Notes: generated by a model not told the origin, from the letters alone. A stretch of DNA of 64,000 nucleotides from Hoskinsella mucinilytica (GCF_045223415.1 NZ_JBEQZJ010000007.1:1-64000), one strand, 5' to 3'; counted from the first letter of the stretch, positions 25,682 to 34,266 are shown. Program-made: numbers and translations.

Positions 25682-25861
25682 ATGAAAAAATTAAAGAAGT
25701 TAGGGGAATTAATGTTTGGACCGAGTTTTATTAGTATGGTAATTGCTTATGGTTTTACCTGTATGTATGGTGCAAATTCTCGTTATTTAAATCAACTTAT
25801 CATGATATGCTTTGTATTGACCATTGTTAGTGCATTCCTTGCGTTAAAAGATGTAGAATGA
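25682..25861 (+). CDS. small two-span membrane protein, 59 aa
   Basis: ATG 25682 is preceded by GAGGAAGGAG, which fixes the start; an in-frame ATG 90 nt upstream has no such site. The product has a basic N-terminus (MKKLKKLGELMFGP) and two hydrophobic helices (SFISMVIAYGFTCMY and LIMICFVLTIVSAFLAL). The last helix is similar to the end of the RDD protein at 18684 (VVSAFLALK). No family is recognised. It is flanked by terminators, so it is probably its own transcript. Confidence 0.65.
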   Translation: MKKLKKLGELMFGPSFISMVIAYGFTCMYGANSRYLNQLIMICFVLTIVSAFLALKDVE

Positions 25862-25885
25862 GAAAGTCCTTTGGGCTTTCTTTTC
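25860..25885 (+). terminator. terminator after the 59-aa gene
   Basis: AGAAAG-T-CC pairs with GG-G-CTTTCT, followed by TTTTC. The stem is short. Confidence 0.65.
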
Positions 25886-25914
25886 TTCCATATAAGTGCA
25901 AGCATATCTACTCA

Positions 25915-25969
25915 TTTCCTAGTCTTAGGAAATGGTTTTCAACAGGCAGAATTCAAAAAGCGTTATAAT
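25915..25969 (+). promoter_or_regulatory. regulon operator 5 and -10 box (glycosylasparaginase operon)
   Basis: The perfect palindrome TTTCCTA-GTCT-TAGGAAA (25915-25932) is followed 31 nt later by TATAAT (25964-25969). It controls the three-gene unit at 26021-28840. Confidence 0.78.
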
Positions 25970-26020
25970 GTAAATGTAAGGTCAGGATAAGGTCCTGAAT
26001 AAGAAAGGTAGGTAGATAGT

Positions 26021-26980
26021 ATGTGGGGTATGATCGCAACTTGGAGAATGGCTTTGGAAGGAGTAAGCAAAGGGTGTGAATTGTTGAAAGAGAATGGTGA
26101 TGCAGGTGATGCCATCGAAACAGCAATCAAAGAAGTGGAGGATTTCCCATTTTATAAATCTGTAGGATATGGTGGACTTCCAAATGAAGAAATGGAAGTA
26201 GAGCTAGATGCAGCTTATATGGATGGTACTACATTTGACCTTGGTGCAGTTGCTGCAGTAAAGGATTTTGCAAATCCTATCAGCATCGCACGCCGTTTAA
26301 GTAAAGAAAAGGTAAACAATTTACTAGTAGGTGAAGGTGCAGAAAAATTTGCGCATAAAGAAGGTTTTGAACGTAAAAATATGTTAACCGACAGAGCTAA
26401 GATCCATTACAAAAATCGTGTAAAAGAAGTTACTGAACAAGAAATCAAACCATATAGTGGACATGATACAGTAGGTATGGTATGTTTAGACCAAAAACAG
26501 CATATGACAGCCGCAACAAGCACATCTGGTTTATTCATGAAGAAAAAAGGTAGAGTAGGAGATTCTCCTATCAGTGGATCTGGTTTCTATGTGGATAGTG
26601 AAGTAGGTGGAGCTAGTGCTACAGGTTTAGGTGAAGATCTGATGAAGGGTTGTATCTCTTATGAAATCGTTCGTCTAATGAAAGAGGGAATGCATCCTCA
26701 AGAAGCTTGTGAAACAGCAGTAAACAAATTAGACAAAGAATTGATTCGTCGTCGTGGAAAAGCAGGAGATTTATCTTTAATTGCATTAAACAACAAGGGT
26801 GAATGGGGATGTGCAACAAATATTGAAGGTTTCTCTATTGCTGTATGTACAGAAAAAGAAGAACCAACGGTATATTTGGTAACACGTGATGCAGAAGGAA
26901 AGAACCATTTTGAAGTTGCAAGTAAAGAATGGATGGATAATTATATGGCAACACGTACTGCACCATTGGTGGAAAAATAA
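26021..26980 (+). CDS. N4-(beta-N-acetylglucosaminyl)-L-asparaginase family Ntn hydrolase
   Basis: This 319-aa Ntn hydrolase would mature by self-cleavage before Thr150 in the motif SGHDTVGMV. That position agrees with known bacterial glycosylasparaginases. Other landmarks are GVSKGCELL near the N-terminus and GDSPISGSGFYVDSEVGGAS after the nucleophile. Glycosylasparaginases split GlcNAc-Asn, the core link of N-glycans; isoaspartyl peptidases are the close alternative. The protein lacks a signal peptide, so it should act in the cytoplasm on an imported compound. Its TAA overlaps the ATG of the next gene (TAATG). Confidence 0.85.
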   Translation: MWGMIATWRMALEGVSKGCELLKENGDAGDAIETAIKEVEDFPFYKSVGYGGLPNEEMEVELDAAYMDGTTFDLGAVAAVKDFANPISIARRLSKEKVNNLLVGEGAEKFAHKEGFERKNMLTDRAKIHYKNRVKEVTEQEIKPYSGHDTVGMVCLDQKQHMTAATSTSGLFMKKKGRVGDSPISGSGFYVDSEVGGASATGLGEDLMKGCISYEIVRLMKEGMHPQEACETAVNKLDKELIRRRGKAGDLSLIALNNKGEWGCATNIEGFSIAVCTEKEEPTVYLVTRDAEGKNHFEVASKEWMDNYMATRTAPLVEK

Positions 26981-28086
26981 TGGAAAAACAAATCATTGCC
27001 CAAGTAGAATCTAATAAAGATGCTATGATAGAAGATATTTTGAAGGTCGTTCGTATTGATAGTGTGGAATCAGTTAGCTTACCCGGCAAGCCATTTGGTG
27101 AAGGAGTGGCTGCAGCTTTGGATATGGCGTTATCAATTGCGAAGGAATTAGGCTTTCAAACCAAAAATATCGATGGATATATGGGATATGCACAATATGG
27201 GGAAGGGGAAGACTATATTGGTATCATTGGACATCTAGATGTCGTACCTGTCGGGGATGGTTGGAATCAACCACCTTTCAGCGGTTATGTTGATGAGAAC
27301 GGCCGCATCTTTTCAAGAGGAATCCTTGACAATAAAGGCCCTGTCATGAGCTGCTTATATGCGTTATATGCAATCAAGCAGTTAAAAATCAAATTATCAA
27401 AACCAGTTAGAATTCTGTTTGGCACAAATGAAGAAACAGGATTCAAAGATTTAGAATATTATTTAACAAAAGAAAAGCCTCCGATCATGGGATGGACACC
27501 GGATTGTAAATATCCTGTTGTTTATGGAGAACGAGGAAGAGCAACCGTAATGATTCATACAAACCAAGCTCATACATGTGAATTCTTTGATTTCGTGAAT
27601 ACTTATTTCCTTCAAAGTAAAGATAATGGAGATCGTTTGGGTATCAACTATGAGGATAAAGAATTTGGTGTCATGCAGATGAGAGGTTATCGTTTGCATA
27701 AAGAAGAAGACCGTGTTTGTTTTGATGTTACATTAAGTTATCCGGCAGTGACTACGATAGATGAAATCGTAGCACAGATACAAAGGAAAGCTGGAAATTT
27801 AGAGGTTAGCTTATCAAGTAACCTAAACCCTGTACGTTTTGAAAAGGATTGTTTTATGGTAAAATGTTTACAGGATGCTTATGAAGAGGTCACTGGAATG
27901 GATGGAACACCAGTTACCACAACCGGTGGAACCTATGCGAAAATGATGCCGAATATAGTTCCATTTGGACCAAGCTTCCCAGGACAAAAGGGGATCGGAC
28001 ATAATCCGAATGAATGGATGGATATCGAAGATTTGATGACGAATGCAAAAATATATGCATTGGGCATCTATAAGCTTGCGAAATAG
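26980..28086 (+). CDS. M20-family metallopeptidase (dipeptidase-like)
   Basis: This 368-aa cytoplasmic peptidase is translationally coupled to the glycosylasparaginase. M20 metal-site motifs are visible: GHLDVVPVGDGW, RGILDNKGP and GTNEETGF. A late GTYAKMMPN...HNPNEWM block supplies the remaining metal ligand. It is shorter than PepV-type dipeptidases (about 470 aa) but shares their order of motifs. In this operon it probably cleaves small peptides or an acyl-amino acid released with the sugar. The true substrate is unknown. Confidence 0.82.
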   Translation: MEKQIIAQVESNKDAMIEDILKVVRIDSVESVSLPGKPFGEGVAAALDMALSIAKELGFQTKNIDGYMGYAQYGEGEDYIGIIGHLDVVPVGDGWNQPPFSGYVDENGRIFSRGILDNKGPVMSCLYALYAIKQLKIKLSKPVRILFGTNEETGFKDLEYYLTKEKPPIMGWTPDCKYPVVYGERGRATVMIHTNQAHTCEFFDFVNTYFLQSKDNGDRLGINYEDKEFGVMQMRGYRLHKEEDRVCFDVTLSYPAVTTIDEIVAQIQRKAGNLEVSLSSNLNPVRFEKDCFMVKCLQDAYEEVTGMDGTPVTTTGGTYAKMMPNIVPFGPSFPGQKGIGHNPNEWMDIEDLMTNAKIYALGIYKLAK

Positions 28087-28099
28087 TGAGGTAAGGTAC

Positions 28100-28840
28100 A
28101 TGGAAAAAATGATAGAAATTTGCTGTGGTAGCTACTATGATGCGTTACAAGCATATCTTGGAGGCGCAAAACGTGTAGAATTGAATAGTGCATTACATTT
28201 AGGGGGCTTGACTCCTAGTGTAGGTGCATTGAGATTAACGAAACAGCATACTGATCTAAAAGTAATTACGATGGTAAGACCAAGAGGTGCAGGCTTTTGT
28301 TACAACAAAGAAGATTTTGAGGCAATGGTATTGGATACTCAATTGATGATGGAAAACGGTGCGGATGGTATCGCTTTTGGATGTTTGGATGAAAAAGGAA
28401 ACATTCATGTTGAACAGACGAAAACTATCATTGATATCATAAAAAAAGCAGGTGGTGAAGTCGTGTTCCACCGTGCATTTGATTGTACAAGTGATCCTTT
28501 TAAAGCAATGGATCTATTGATTGAATTAGGAGTAGATCGTGTATTGACAAGTGGATTAAAACCAAAGGCAATGCAAGGAAAAGATTTGATCAAGGAACTG
28601 CAACAAACCTATGGAGATCGTATTGAGTTATTGGCCGGAAGTGGTATGAATGCCGGTAATGCCAAAGAAATGATGGATTATGCAGGTATTCATCAGGTGC
28701 ATTCTTCTTGTAAGGATTGGTTAGCTGATCCTACGACATCACTTGGTGAAGTTAGCTATTCTTATGGAGAAGGCGAACACATCAATGATTATGATGTGGT
28801 AAGTAAAGAACTTGTTGAGAAGCTTGTAAAGAGCATATAA
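28100..28840 (+). CDS. cutC: CutC-family TIM-barrel protein
   Basis: This 246-aa protein starts at ATG 28100 after GTGAGGTAAGG, 13 nt past the M20 stop. An earlier in-frame ATG (28043) overlaps the peptidase and has no site. The family signature is clear: IEICCGSYYDALQAYLGGAKRVELNSAL near the N-terminus, VITMVRPRGAGFCY, VVFHRAFD and RVLTSGLKP. CutC was named for copper tolerance in E. coli, but that role is disputed. Here the operon context suggests a catabolic role instead. The substrate is unknown. Confidence 0.85.
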   Translation: MEKMIEICCGSYYDALQAYLGGAKRVELNSALHLGGLTPSVGALRLTKQHTDLKVITMVRPRGAGFCYNKEDFEAMVLDTQLMMENGADGIAFGCLDEKGNIHVEQTKTIIDIIKKAGGEVVFHRAFDCTSDPFKAMDLLIELGVDRVLTSGLKPKAMQGKDLIKELQQTYGDRIELLAGSGMNAGNAKEMMDYAGIHQVHSSCKDWLADPTTSLGEVSYSYGEGEHINDYDVVSKELVEKLVKSI

Positions 28841-28847
28841 AAAAATC

Positions 28848-28887
28848 GCATGATATATGGTTATCAAACCGATATCATGCTTTTTAT
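28848..28887 (+). terminator. terminator of the glycosylasparaginase operon
   Basis: GCATGATAT (28848-28856) pairs with ATATCATGC (28872-28880), followed by a T run. Confidence 0.85.
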
Positions 28888-28976
28888 TCGATCCTATGCG
28901 AAATTTTTTATTTTTTCATGGGAATATGATATACTCTTATCGGTATGTAAAAGAAGGGAGTCAGAATCAAAGGTAT

Positions 28977-29192
28977 ATGAGTTTATTTAAGAAAAAGGAA
29001 AAAGCAACGCAAGGGAGATATGGAGAGAAAATAGTTGTAAAGAATGGAAAAGATGATTGGAGAAGTTATCCTAAGCCAGGTAGTCTGTTTCATATAGAAA
29101 TCACAAGGGATGATACTACGAAGGTACAGGAAAAAGATGACTCCATAGAAGAGCTTCAATGTAATCGAAATGAAAGTATGGTGATACGATGA
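28977..29192 (+). CDS. small basic protein of unknown function, 71 aa
   Basis: The frame also opens at 28857, but that would start inside the terminator. ATG 28977 (MSLFKKKEKATQGRYGEK) comes after AAGAAGGGAG with a long gap. A -10 like TATACT lies near 28932. The protein is hydrophilic, with a conserved-looking middle (WRSYPKPGSLFHIEITRDD) and an acidic end. Its stop overlaps the next start (ATGA), so the two genes form a unit. No family is recognised. Confidence 0.55.
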   Translation: MSLFKKKEKATQGRYGEKIVVKNGKDDWRSYPKPGSLFHIEITRDDTTKVQEKDDSIEELQCNRNESMVIR

Positions 29193-29851
29193 AATATGTA
29201 AATGCAAATGAATTATTGATGTTTTTAAAACCACCGATTACAAGATTATCTGTATTTGTAGCTGAAACAGTGGATGCCGCTTTGATGATGTGTGCAGAAG
29301 CTTTTCCTAGATTGGAAGAGGAATATCAAACAACGATTGATTTTCCGACGTTTAAGTTTCAATTATTGAAAACGATGAGTGAATTTATAGAAACGTGTAG
29401 AATACAAAATGAGGAAAGCTTAAAAAACCCTAGAGGACACATTGATCCACAACGTTATGTGAATGCTCATATCAATGTGTCGATATGGCCAAAACATCTT
29501 CAAAAAACAAATGGGGAAAACTTTTTTGTGATTGCCTATTGTACAGCGTATGGGGATATCTTATTCCGTTATCTTTTGGATAGTGGATTAAAACAAGAGA
29601 TTGCACAGCAACTAGCATCTCAATCTTTATTAAGCTTGGCAAAATGGATTGACGCAAACTGTATCAAAAAATGTAATTATGAATGTATTCGCAGAAATGA
29701 ATCCAATGGTTATTGTGCGCTATGTACCTTTATGATCCAGCCACTTCCTTGTCCTAAGAAAAAAGAAATTTCTTATGAGCGATGTGGATTAAGCGTAGAA
29801 GAAATTAATTGTAGAAGAGAAGAAACAGTAATTGATAAGGTCATGAACTGA
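29189..29851 (+). CDS. protein of unknown function, cysteine-rich C-terminus
   Basis: This 220-aa soluble protein is translationally coupled to the 71-aa gene before it. The middle part (NVSIWPKHLQKTNGENFFVIAYCTAYGD) looks like a globular alpha/beta domain. The end has a cluster of cysteines (CIKKCNYEC, YCALCTF, PCPKKK), which suggests metal binding or a redox centre. There is no signal peptide or membrane span. I do not recognise the family. Confidence 0.6.
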   Translation: MKYVNANELLMFLKPPITRLSVFVAETVDAALMMCAEAFPRLEEEYQTTIDFPTFKFQLLKTMSEFIETCRIQNEESLKNPRGHIDPQRYVNAHINVSIWPKHLQKTNGENFFVIAYCTAYGDILFRYLLDSGLKQEIAQQLASQSLLSLAKWIDANCIKKCNYECIRRNESNGYCALCTFMIQPLPCPKKKEISYERCGLSVEEINCRREETVIDKVMN

Positions 29852-29883
29852 TCTTCTTTTTTTTAGAAATTTTAAAAATACCA

Positions 29884-29912
29884 TTGACAAGTGAAATGGC
29901 TTACATTATAAT
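29884..29912 (+). promoter_or_regulatory. consensus sigma-A promoter of the beta-glucoside operon
   Basis: Perfect TTGACA (29884-29889), a 17-nt spacer and perfect TATAAT (29907-29912). Such a strong promoter fits control by antitermination rather than by initiation. Confidence 0.85.
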
Positions 29913-29927
29913 GAAAATACATTTAAG

Positions 29928-30013
29928 GTTTGTTACTCAAAGGTTCTTTGAGGCTTGTCCTAAAATCATGTACGAAAATTCGTTGTGGTTTTGGTTTGCC
30001 CAAAGAACCTTTT
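29928..30013 (+). promoter_or_regulatory. RAT antiterminator site overlapping a terminator
   Basis: GGTTTGTTACTC...GAGGCTTGTCC (29928-29960) matches the BglG/LicT ribonucleic antiterminator layout, with the inner stem CTCAAAG/CTTTGAG. AAAGGTTCTTTG (29939-29950) can instead pair with CAAAGAACCTTT (30001-30012), followed by TTATCTGTTT, to make a terminator. The two folds exclude each other. Binding of the antiterminator made by the next gene should let transcription continue. Confidence 0.8.
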
Positions 30014-30051
30014 ATCTGTTTATCAGATAAAGAAGAAAGGATGGCTGTAAT

Positions 30052-30882
30052 ATGAAGGTAATCAAAAATATTAATAACAATGTATCCCTTTGTAGAGACA
30101 GCAAAGGCAGGGAGGTCATTGCATTTGGAAAGGGAATTGGTTTTATCAAACCACCTTATGATGTACCATTAAGCAAAATTGATCGAACCTTTTACAATAT
30201 AAGTGATTTGAATTATGAGGGAATTAAAGATATCCCGATTCCTATATTGCATGCGGCCATTCGTATTATTGATGAAGCTGAAAGAAGCTTAAATGTTACA
30301 CTTATGTCTTCAGCAGCGCTTGCATTGGCAGATCATATTAATTTTGCGATTCAGCGTTTGAATGATCATATTTTATTGGAAATGCCATTGAGAGAAGATA
30401 TTAAGCAATTGTATCCTGAAGAGATGAAGGCAGCATATCAAGCACTTACTATCATTAAGGAAGAGACAGGAGTTACTTTAGATCATAATGAAGCAGGAAC
30501 GATTGCATTGCATTTTATCAATAATCAAATAACTAGTAATGATCAAAGTCAAAAGATAGGGAAACAGATGATTGAAGAAAGTGTTGCTTTGATTGAAAAA
30601 GAGTTTGCGATCAGCATCAACAAAGATAGCTTTCATTATTCTCGTTTTATCACCCATGTGGATTATTTATTGAGAAGATCATTGAAAAATACACAGATCG
30701 AAAGCGTAAATCAATCTATGTTTCAATCGTTAAAAGAACAATATCCCATCACATATCGTTGTGCTGTACATATCAAAGATTTATTCAAAAAAAAGTTAGA
30801 TATCGATTTGAGTGAAGAAGAACAATTATATTTAATGCTTCATATCAATCGTTTGTGTAGTCGAGAAAAGGTAACGCAATAA
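30052..30882 (+). CDS. licT: BglG/LicT-family transcription antiterminator
   Basis: This 276-aa RNA-binding regulator has an N-terminal CAT domain (KVIKNINNNVSLCRDSKGREVIAFGKGIGF) and two PRDs. The first PRD has an early histidine region (IPILHAAIRIIDEAE) and AGTIALHFIN. The second has FSRFITHVDYLLRR and LYLMLHINRL. PTS phosphorylation of the PRD histidines normally controls dimerisation. It should bind the RAT in its own leader and so regulate itself, EIIBC and the glycosidase. Gene symbol is by family and context; bglG would be equally fair. Confidence 0.9.
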   Translation: MKVIKNINNNVSLCRDSKGREVIAFGKGIGFIKPPYDVPLSKIDRTFYNISDLNYEGIKDIPIPILHAAIRIIDEAERSLNVTLMSSAALALADHINFAIQRLNDHILLEMPLREDIKQLYPEEMKAAYQALTIIKEETGVTLDHNEAGTIALHFINNQITSNDQSQKIGKQMIEESVALIEKEFAISINKDSFHYSRFITHVDYLLRRSLKNTQIESVNQSMFQSLKEQYPITYRCAVHIKDLFKKKLDIDLSEEEQLYLMLHINRLCSREKVTQ

Positions 30883-30945
30883 GGGAATTCGTATCTTAGG
30901 TGGCCAATAGGATACTATCCATATAGAAATTAGGAGGAAATAAAA

Positions 30946-32340
30946 ATGGCAAAGAATTATGAAGTTCTTGCGAAGCAAATATTAGAACATGTCGGTGGTA
31001 GCGACAATGTTGTCAATGCGATGCATTGCTATACTAGATTAAGAATTAATTTTAAGGATGTAGGTTTAGTGGAATTAGAGGAATTAGAAAAACTAAACGT
31101 CATAGGTGCACAGTTTGCAGGGGAACAATTGCAAATCATCATCGGCAATGAAGTAAATGAAGTTTACGAGGCTTTTATTCAATTGACTGGATCAAAAAGA
31201 GAGGATGCAATTGAGGAAAAGCTTGATAAAAATTTACCAAAAAAGAAACGTACGTTCAAAAGTATCGGTGCATCTATTGTAGATGGCATCGTCGGTTGTA
31301 TGGTACCGATCCTACCTATGTTGGTTGCTTCCGGTATCTTAAAAGCAGTTGTATTGATTTTACAGCAATTAGGAATTGTTGGTGCGGATTCAGCAACTTG
31401 TACGACATTATCTTTTGTAGCGGATGCGGCATTCTATTTTATGCCTGTCATTCTTGGTGTGTTTGCGGCTAAGAAATTCGGTGCGAACATAGCTTTAGGG
31501 GCAATGTTGGGAGCTGCTTTGATTCATCCATCTTTTGTGACGATGGTAAATGAGGGAGTTTCTCAGAGTGTGTTTGGTATTCCAATTTATTCCGCAAGCT
31601 ATAACAGTACAGTGGTTCCTATTATTTTATCTGTTTGGATCATGAGCTATGTGGAAAAATTCATCTCAAAGCATTCTCCTAAAAATCTGCGTTCATTGAT
31701 AGAACCGGTACTTACGATATTGATCATGACACCAATGACCCTATGTTTATTAGCACCTCTTGGCGCTATGTTCTCAACCGGTTTTGCGAATGTCTTGACT
31801 TCTTTCTATAACACCTTTGGCTTTATCGCTGTAGCGGTATTCTGTGCTATCATCCCATGGGTCGTCATGGTTGGTATGCATGTAGGAACAGTGCCTATTT
31901 CAATTGCAACAATTGCGGCAACCGGTATGGATAAACTAATGATGCCTGCATTTTTGATTTCAAACTTTACACAAGGAGCAGCTTGTTTGGCAGTAGGAAT
32001 CAAAACAAAATCTATTGATTTAAAATCATTTGCTTTCTCTAGTGCGTTCTCTAATATTGTGCCTGGTATCTCAGAACCTGGTATGTATGGAATAACATTA
32101 CGATATAAAACACCGATGTGGGGTGCCATGATCGGCGCTGGTATCGGAGGTATGTATTTTGGCATTATGGGTGTAGGAGCACTATCCTTTCTTCCCCCTA
32201 ATATCTTTGCTTTAGCAGGTTATGTGGGTTCAGGAGCAACAGCAAACAATTTACTCAACACGATCATAGGAATAGGCTTAGGTATGGTCGTATCATTCAT
32301 CGCAACGATGATATTATATAAACCAAAGGATGAAAAATAG
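30946..32340 (+). CDS. beta-glucoside PTS permease, EIIBC
   Basis: This 464-aa membrane protein has an N-terminal EIIB domain with phospho-Cys28 (AMHCYTRLR), a basic linker (KNLPKKKRTFKS) and a ten-span EIIC domain. EIIC landmarks are VDGIVGCMVPILPMLVASGILKA and GISEPGMYGITLRYK. The family often ends with an EIIA domain; this one stops after EIIC, so it must borrow a glucose-type EIIA from elsewhere. It lies between licT and a GH1 enzyme in one operon, which indicates beta-glucoside import. Confidence 0.92.
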   Translation: MAKNYEVLAKQILEHVGGSDNVVNAMHCYTRLRINFKDVGLVELEELEKLNVIGAQFAGEQLQIIIGNEVNEVYEAFIQLTGSKREDAIEEKLDKNLPKKKRTFKSIGASIVDGIVGCMVPILPMLVASGILKAVVLILQQLGIVGADSATCTTLSFVADAAFYFMPVILGVFAAKKFGANIALGAMLGAALIHPSFVTMVNEGVSQSVFGIPIYSASYNSTVVPIILSVWIMSYVEKFISKHSPKNLRSLIEPVLTILIMTPMTLCLLAPLGAMFSTGFANVLTSFYNTFGFIAVAVFCAIIPWVVMVGMHVGTVPISIATIAATGMDKLMMPAFLISNFTQGAACLAVGIKTKSIDLKSFAFSSAFSNIVPGISEPGMYGITLRYKTPMWGAMIGAGIGGMYFGIMGVGALSFLPPNIFALAGYVGSGATANNLLNTIIGIGLGMVVSFIATMILYKPKDEK

Positions 32341-32352
32341 GAGGACATGACA

Positions 32353-33801
32353 ATGACAGAATTTCCAAAAGGTTTTTTATGGGGTGGTGCTACTTCAGCA
32401 TCTCAATATGAAGGTGGGTATCAAGAAGGTGGCAGAGGTTTGTCACACATGGATTATATCCGAAGAGTGAAAAAAGCAGATGATGAAAAGGTTTTCCCAA
32501 TCAATGTGACAGAAGCAATGTTTGAAGACCACAAGCAACATGAAAGTGAATACAATTTTGCGTTTCGTAGAGGATCAGATTTCTATCATCACTATAAAGA
32601 AGACATTGCATTACTTGGCGAAATGGGATTTAAAACATTCCGTATGAGTATTTGTTGGAGCAGACTGTTTCCTACAGGTACAGAGAAAACACCATGTGAA
32701 GAAGGCGTTGCCTTTTATCATAACGTATTTCAAGAATGTAAAAAATATGGAATCGCTCCATTGGTGACAATGATTCATTATGATATTCCCGTTTATCTAA
32801 CTGAAACATTAAATGGATGGGAAAGTCCGAAGATGATTGATTATTTCTTAAACTATACAAAATTTTTGATCGATGAATATCAAGATGAAGTTGCATATTG
32901 GATCACATTTAATGAAATCAATATGATTATGAATTCCTCTTATCTTGGTGGAGGATTGTTCGTGGAAAGATCAAAATTGCCAAAAGAAACATGTATTCAT
33001 CAGGCATTACATCATCAGCTGATTGCCAGTGCTCTCACTGTAAAGTATTTCCGTGAACATGCGAAGTCAGGTATGATAGGTAATATGATTGCACGTTTAC
33101 AGAATTATCCACTAACATGTAATGCCGCTGATGTGTTGGCAACTCAGCAACAAAATCAATTCAATTATTTTCCAACGGATATTCAGGTGAAGGGTGCATA
33201 TCCGACATCTATCTTGAATTATTATCGCAGAAATCATATTGAGATTGCATGGTATCCTAATTATGAAACAATCTTAAAAGAGGGTGTTGTTGATTTTGCT
33301 TCTATCAGTTATTATCATACCTCTGTTATCAGTGCGGAACCAGAAAAAGCAGAACCAATCGGTGCGTTTGTCCGTAATCTGAAAAATCCTTATAATAAAT
33401 ATAGTGATTGGGGTTGGGGAATTGATCCTACAGGGTTAAGAATTACATTGAATGATATGCAAGATCGATATGGTGTTCCTATCTTTATCGTTGAAAATGG
33501 ATTAGGGGCACATGATGAATTAACGAAAGAAGGAAAGGTTCATGACGATTATCGCATTGCATATTTGAAAGCACATATCGAAACGATCAAAGATGCGATT
33601 GAAGATGGCTGTAATGTAATGGGGTATACTCCTTGGGGATGTATCGATCTTGTTAGTTGTGGAGATTGCCAGATGACCAAACGTTATGGTTTTGTTTACG
33701 TAGATGCAGATGATGAAGGAAACGGAACTTATCAACGTTATCGTAAAGACAGCTTTTATTGGTATCAAAAAGTGATCGAAAGTAATGGCAGAGAATTATA
33801 A
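32353..33801 (+). CDS. GH1 6-phospho-beta-glucosidase
   Basis: This 482-aa cytoplasmic enzyme hydrolyses the phosphorylated beta-glucoside brought in by the EIIBC. The GH1 N-terminal signature FLWGGATSASQYEGG is present. The acid/base is E188 in TFNEIN and the nucleophile is E381 in FIVENGLG. ATG 32353 is chosen because GGAGG lies eight nt upstream; an ATG six nt earlier sits almost on the ribosome-binding site. It is the last gene of the operon, and no clear terminator follows. Confidence 0.92.
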   Translation: MTEFPKGFLWGGATSASQYEGGYQEGGRGLSHMDYIRRVKKADDEKVFPINVTEAMFEDHKQHESEYNFAFRRGSDFYHHYKEDIALLGEMGFKTFRMSICWSRLFPTGTEKTPCEEGVAFYHNVFQECKKYGIAPLVTMIHYDIPVYLTETLNGWESPKMIDYFLNYTKFLIDEYQDEVAYWITFNEINMIMNSSYLGGGLFVERSKLPKETCIHQALHHQLIASALTVKYFREHAKSGMIGNMIARLQNYPLTCNAADVLATQQQNQFNYFPTDIQVKGAYPTSILNYYRRNHIEIAWYPNYETILKEGVVDFASISYYHTSVISAEPEKAEPIGAFVRNLKNPYNKYSDWGWGIDPTGLRITLNDMQDRYGVPIFIVENGLGAHDELTKEGKVHDDYRIAYLKAHIETIKDAIEDGCNVMGYTPWGCIDLVSCGDCQMTKRYGFVYVDADDEGNGTYQRYRKDSFYWYQKVIESNGREL

Positions 33802-33926
33802 TCAATATAGATGGCACTAAAGTGAGAGAAAATAGTCAAAAATAACGGTCATGTTCAAACTGATAAAACATTTACATAAGGGAAGAGAATAACCCAAATA
33901 GGCTTTTTATTTTCACATACCTTATA

Positions 33927-33951
33927 CTGAGATATGAAAAAGTTATCTCAG
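33927..33951 (+). other. hairpin just before the Cys/Asn-rich gene
   Basis: CTGAGATA (33927-33934) pairs with TATCTCAG (33944-33951) across nine bases. There is no U run. It could be an operator or a leader hairpin. Confidence 0.4.
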
Positions 33952-33970
33952 AAAGATGAGGAAAACGAAT

Positions 33971-34228
33971 ATGTGTAATCAATGTAACGAATGTAATCAT
34001 GTTTATTTAAACAACAGATCAAGAAGAGGCAATAGCTGTGGTTGTGGTTGTGGCAACAACTGGGATTATGATAATAACTGGAACAATGATTTTAACGGTG
34101 TCTATGATGATCGAGCATTTGCGGAAGCAAATCGTATCTTAAGACGAGTTGATTGTCGTCGTGAAAAAGAAAACCGTTGTGCACGTCAGTTTGTATGCTG
34201 CATGAGAAATATCAACAACTGGGATTAA
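33971..34228 (+). CDS. Cys- and Asn-rich small protein, 85 aa
   Basis: ATG 33971 has GATGAGGA at a normal distance; an in-frame ATG at 33956 would add five residues. The N-terminal half carries CNQCNECNH, then a CGCGCG run and a long Asn/Asp/Trp/Tyr-rich low-complexity stretch. The C-terminal half is basic with CRREKENRCARQFVCC. Such composition is seen in spore-coat and other cross-linked outer proteins, but no family is recognised. It is a single-gene transcript ending at a strong terminator. Confidence 0.6.
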   Translation: MCNQCNECNHVYLNNRSRRGNSCGCGCGNNWDYDNNWNNDFNGVYDDRAFAEANRILRRVDCRREKENRCARQFVCCMRNINNWD

Positions 34229-34239
34229 ACGTAAGAACT

Positions 34240-34266
34240 AGGCGCAGAACATGCGCCTTTTTCTTT
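34240..34266 (+). terminator. terminator after the Cys/Asn-rich gene
   Basis: AGGCGCA pairs with TGCGCCT around ACAGA-like loop bases, and the T run TTTTTC follows. Confidence 0.85.

Noticed and set aside
28857..28976. Upstream extension of the 71-aa protein to ATG 28857
   Set aside because: It would begin inside the operon terminator stem and before the likely promoter.
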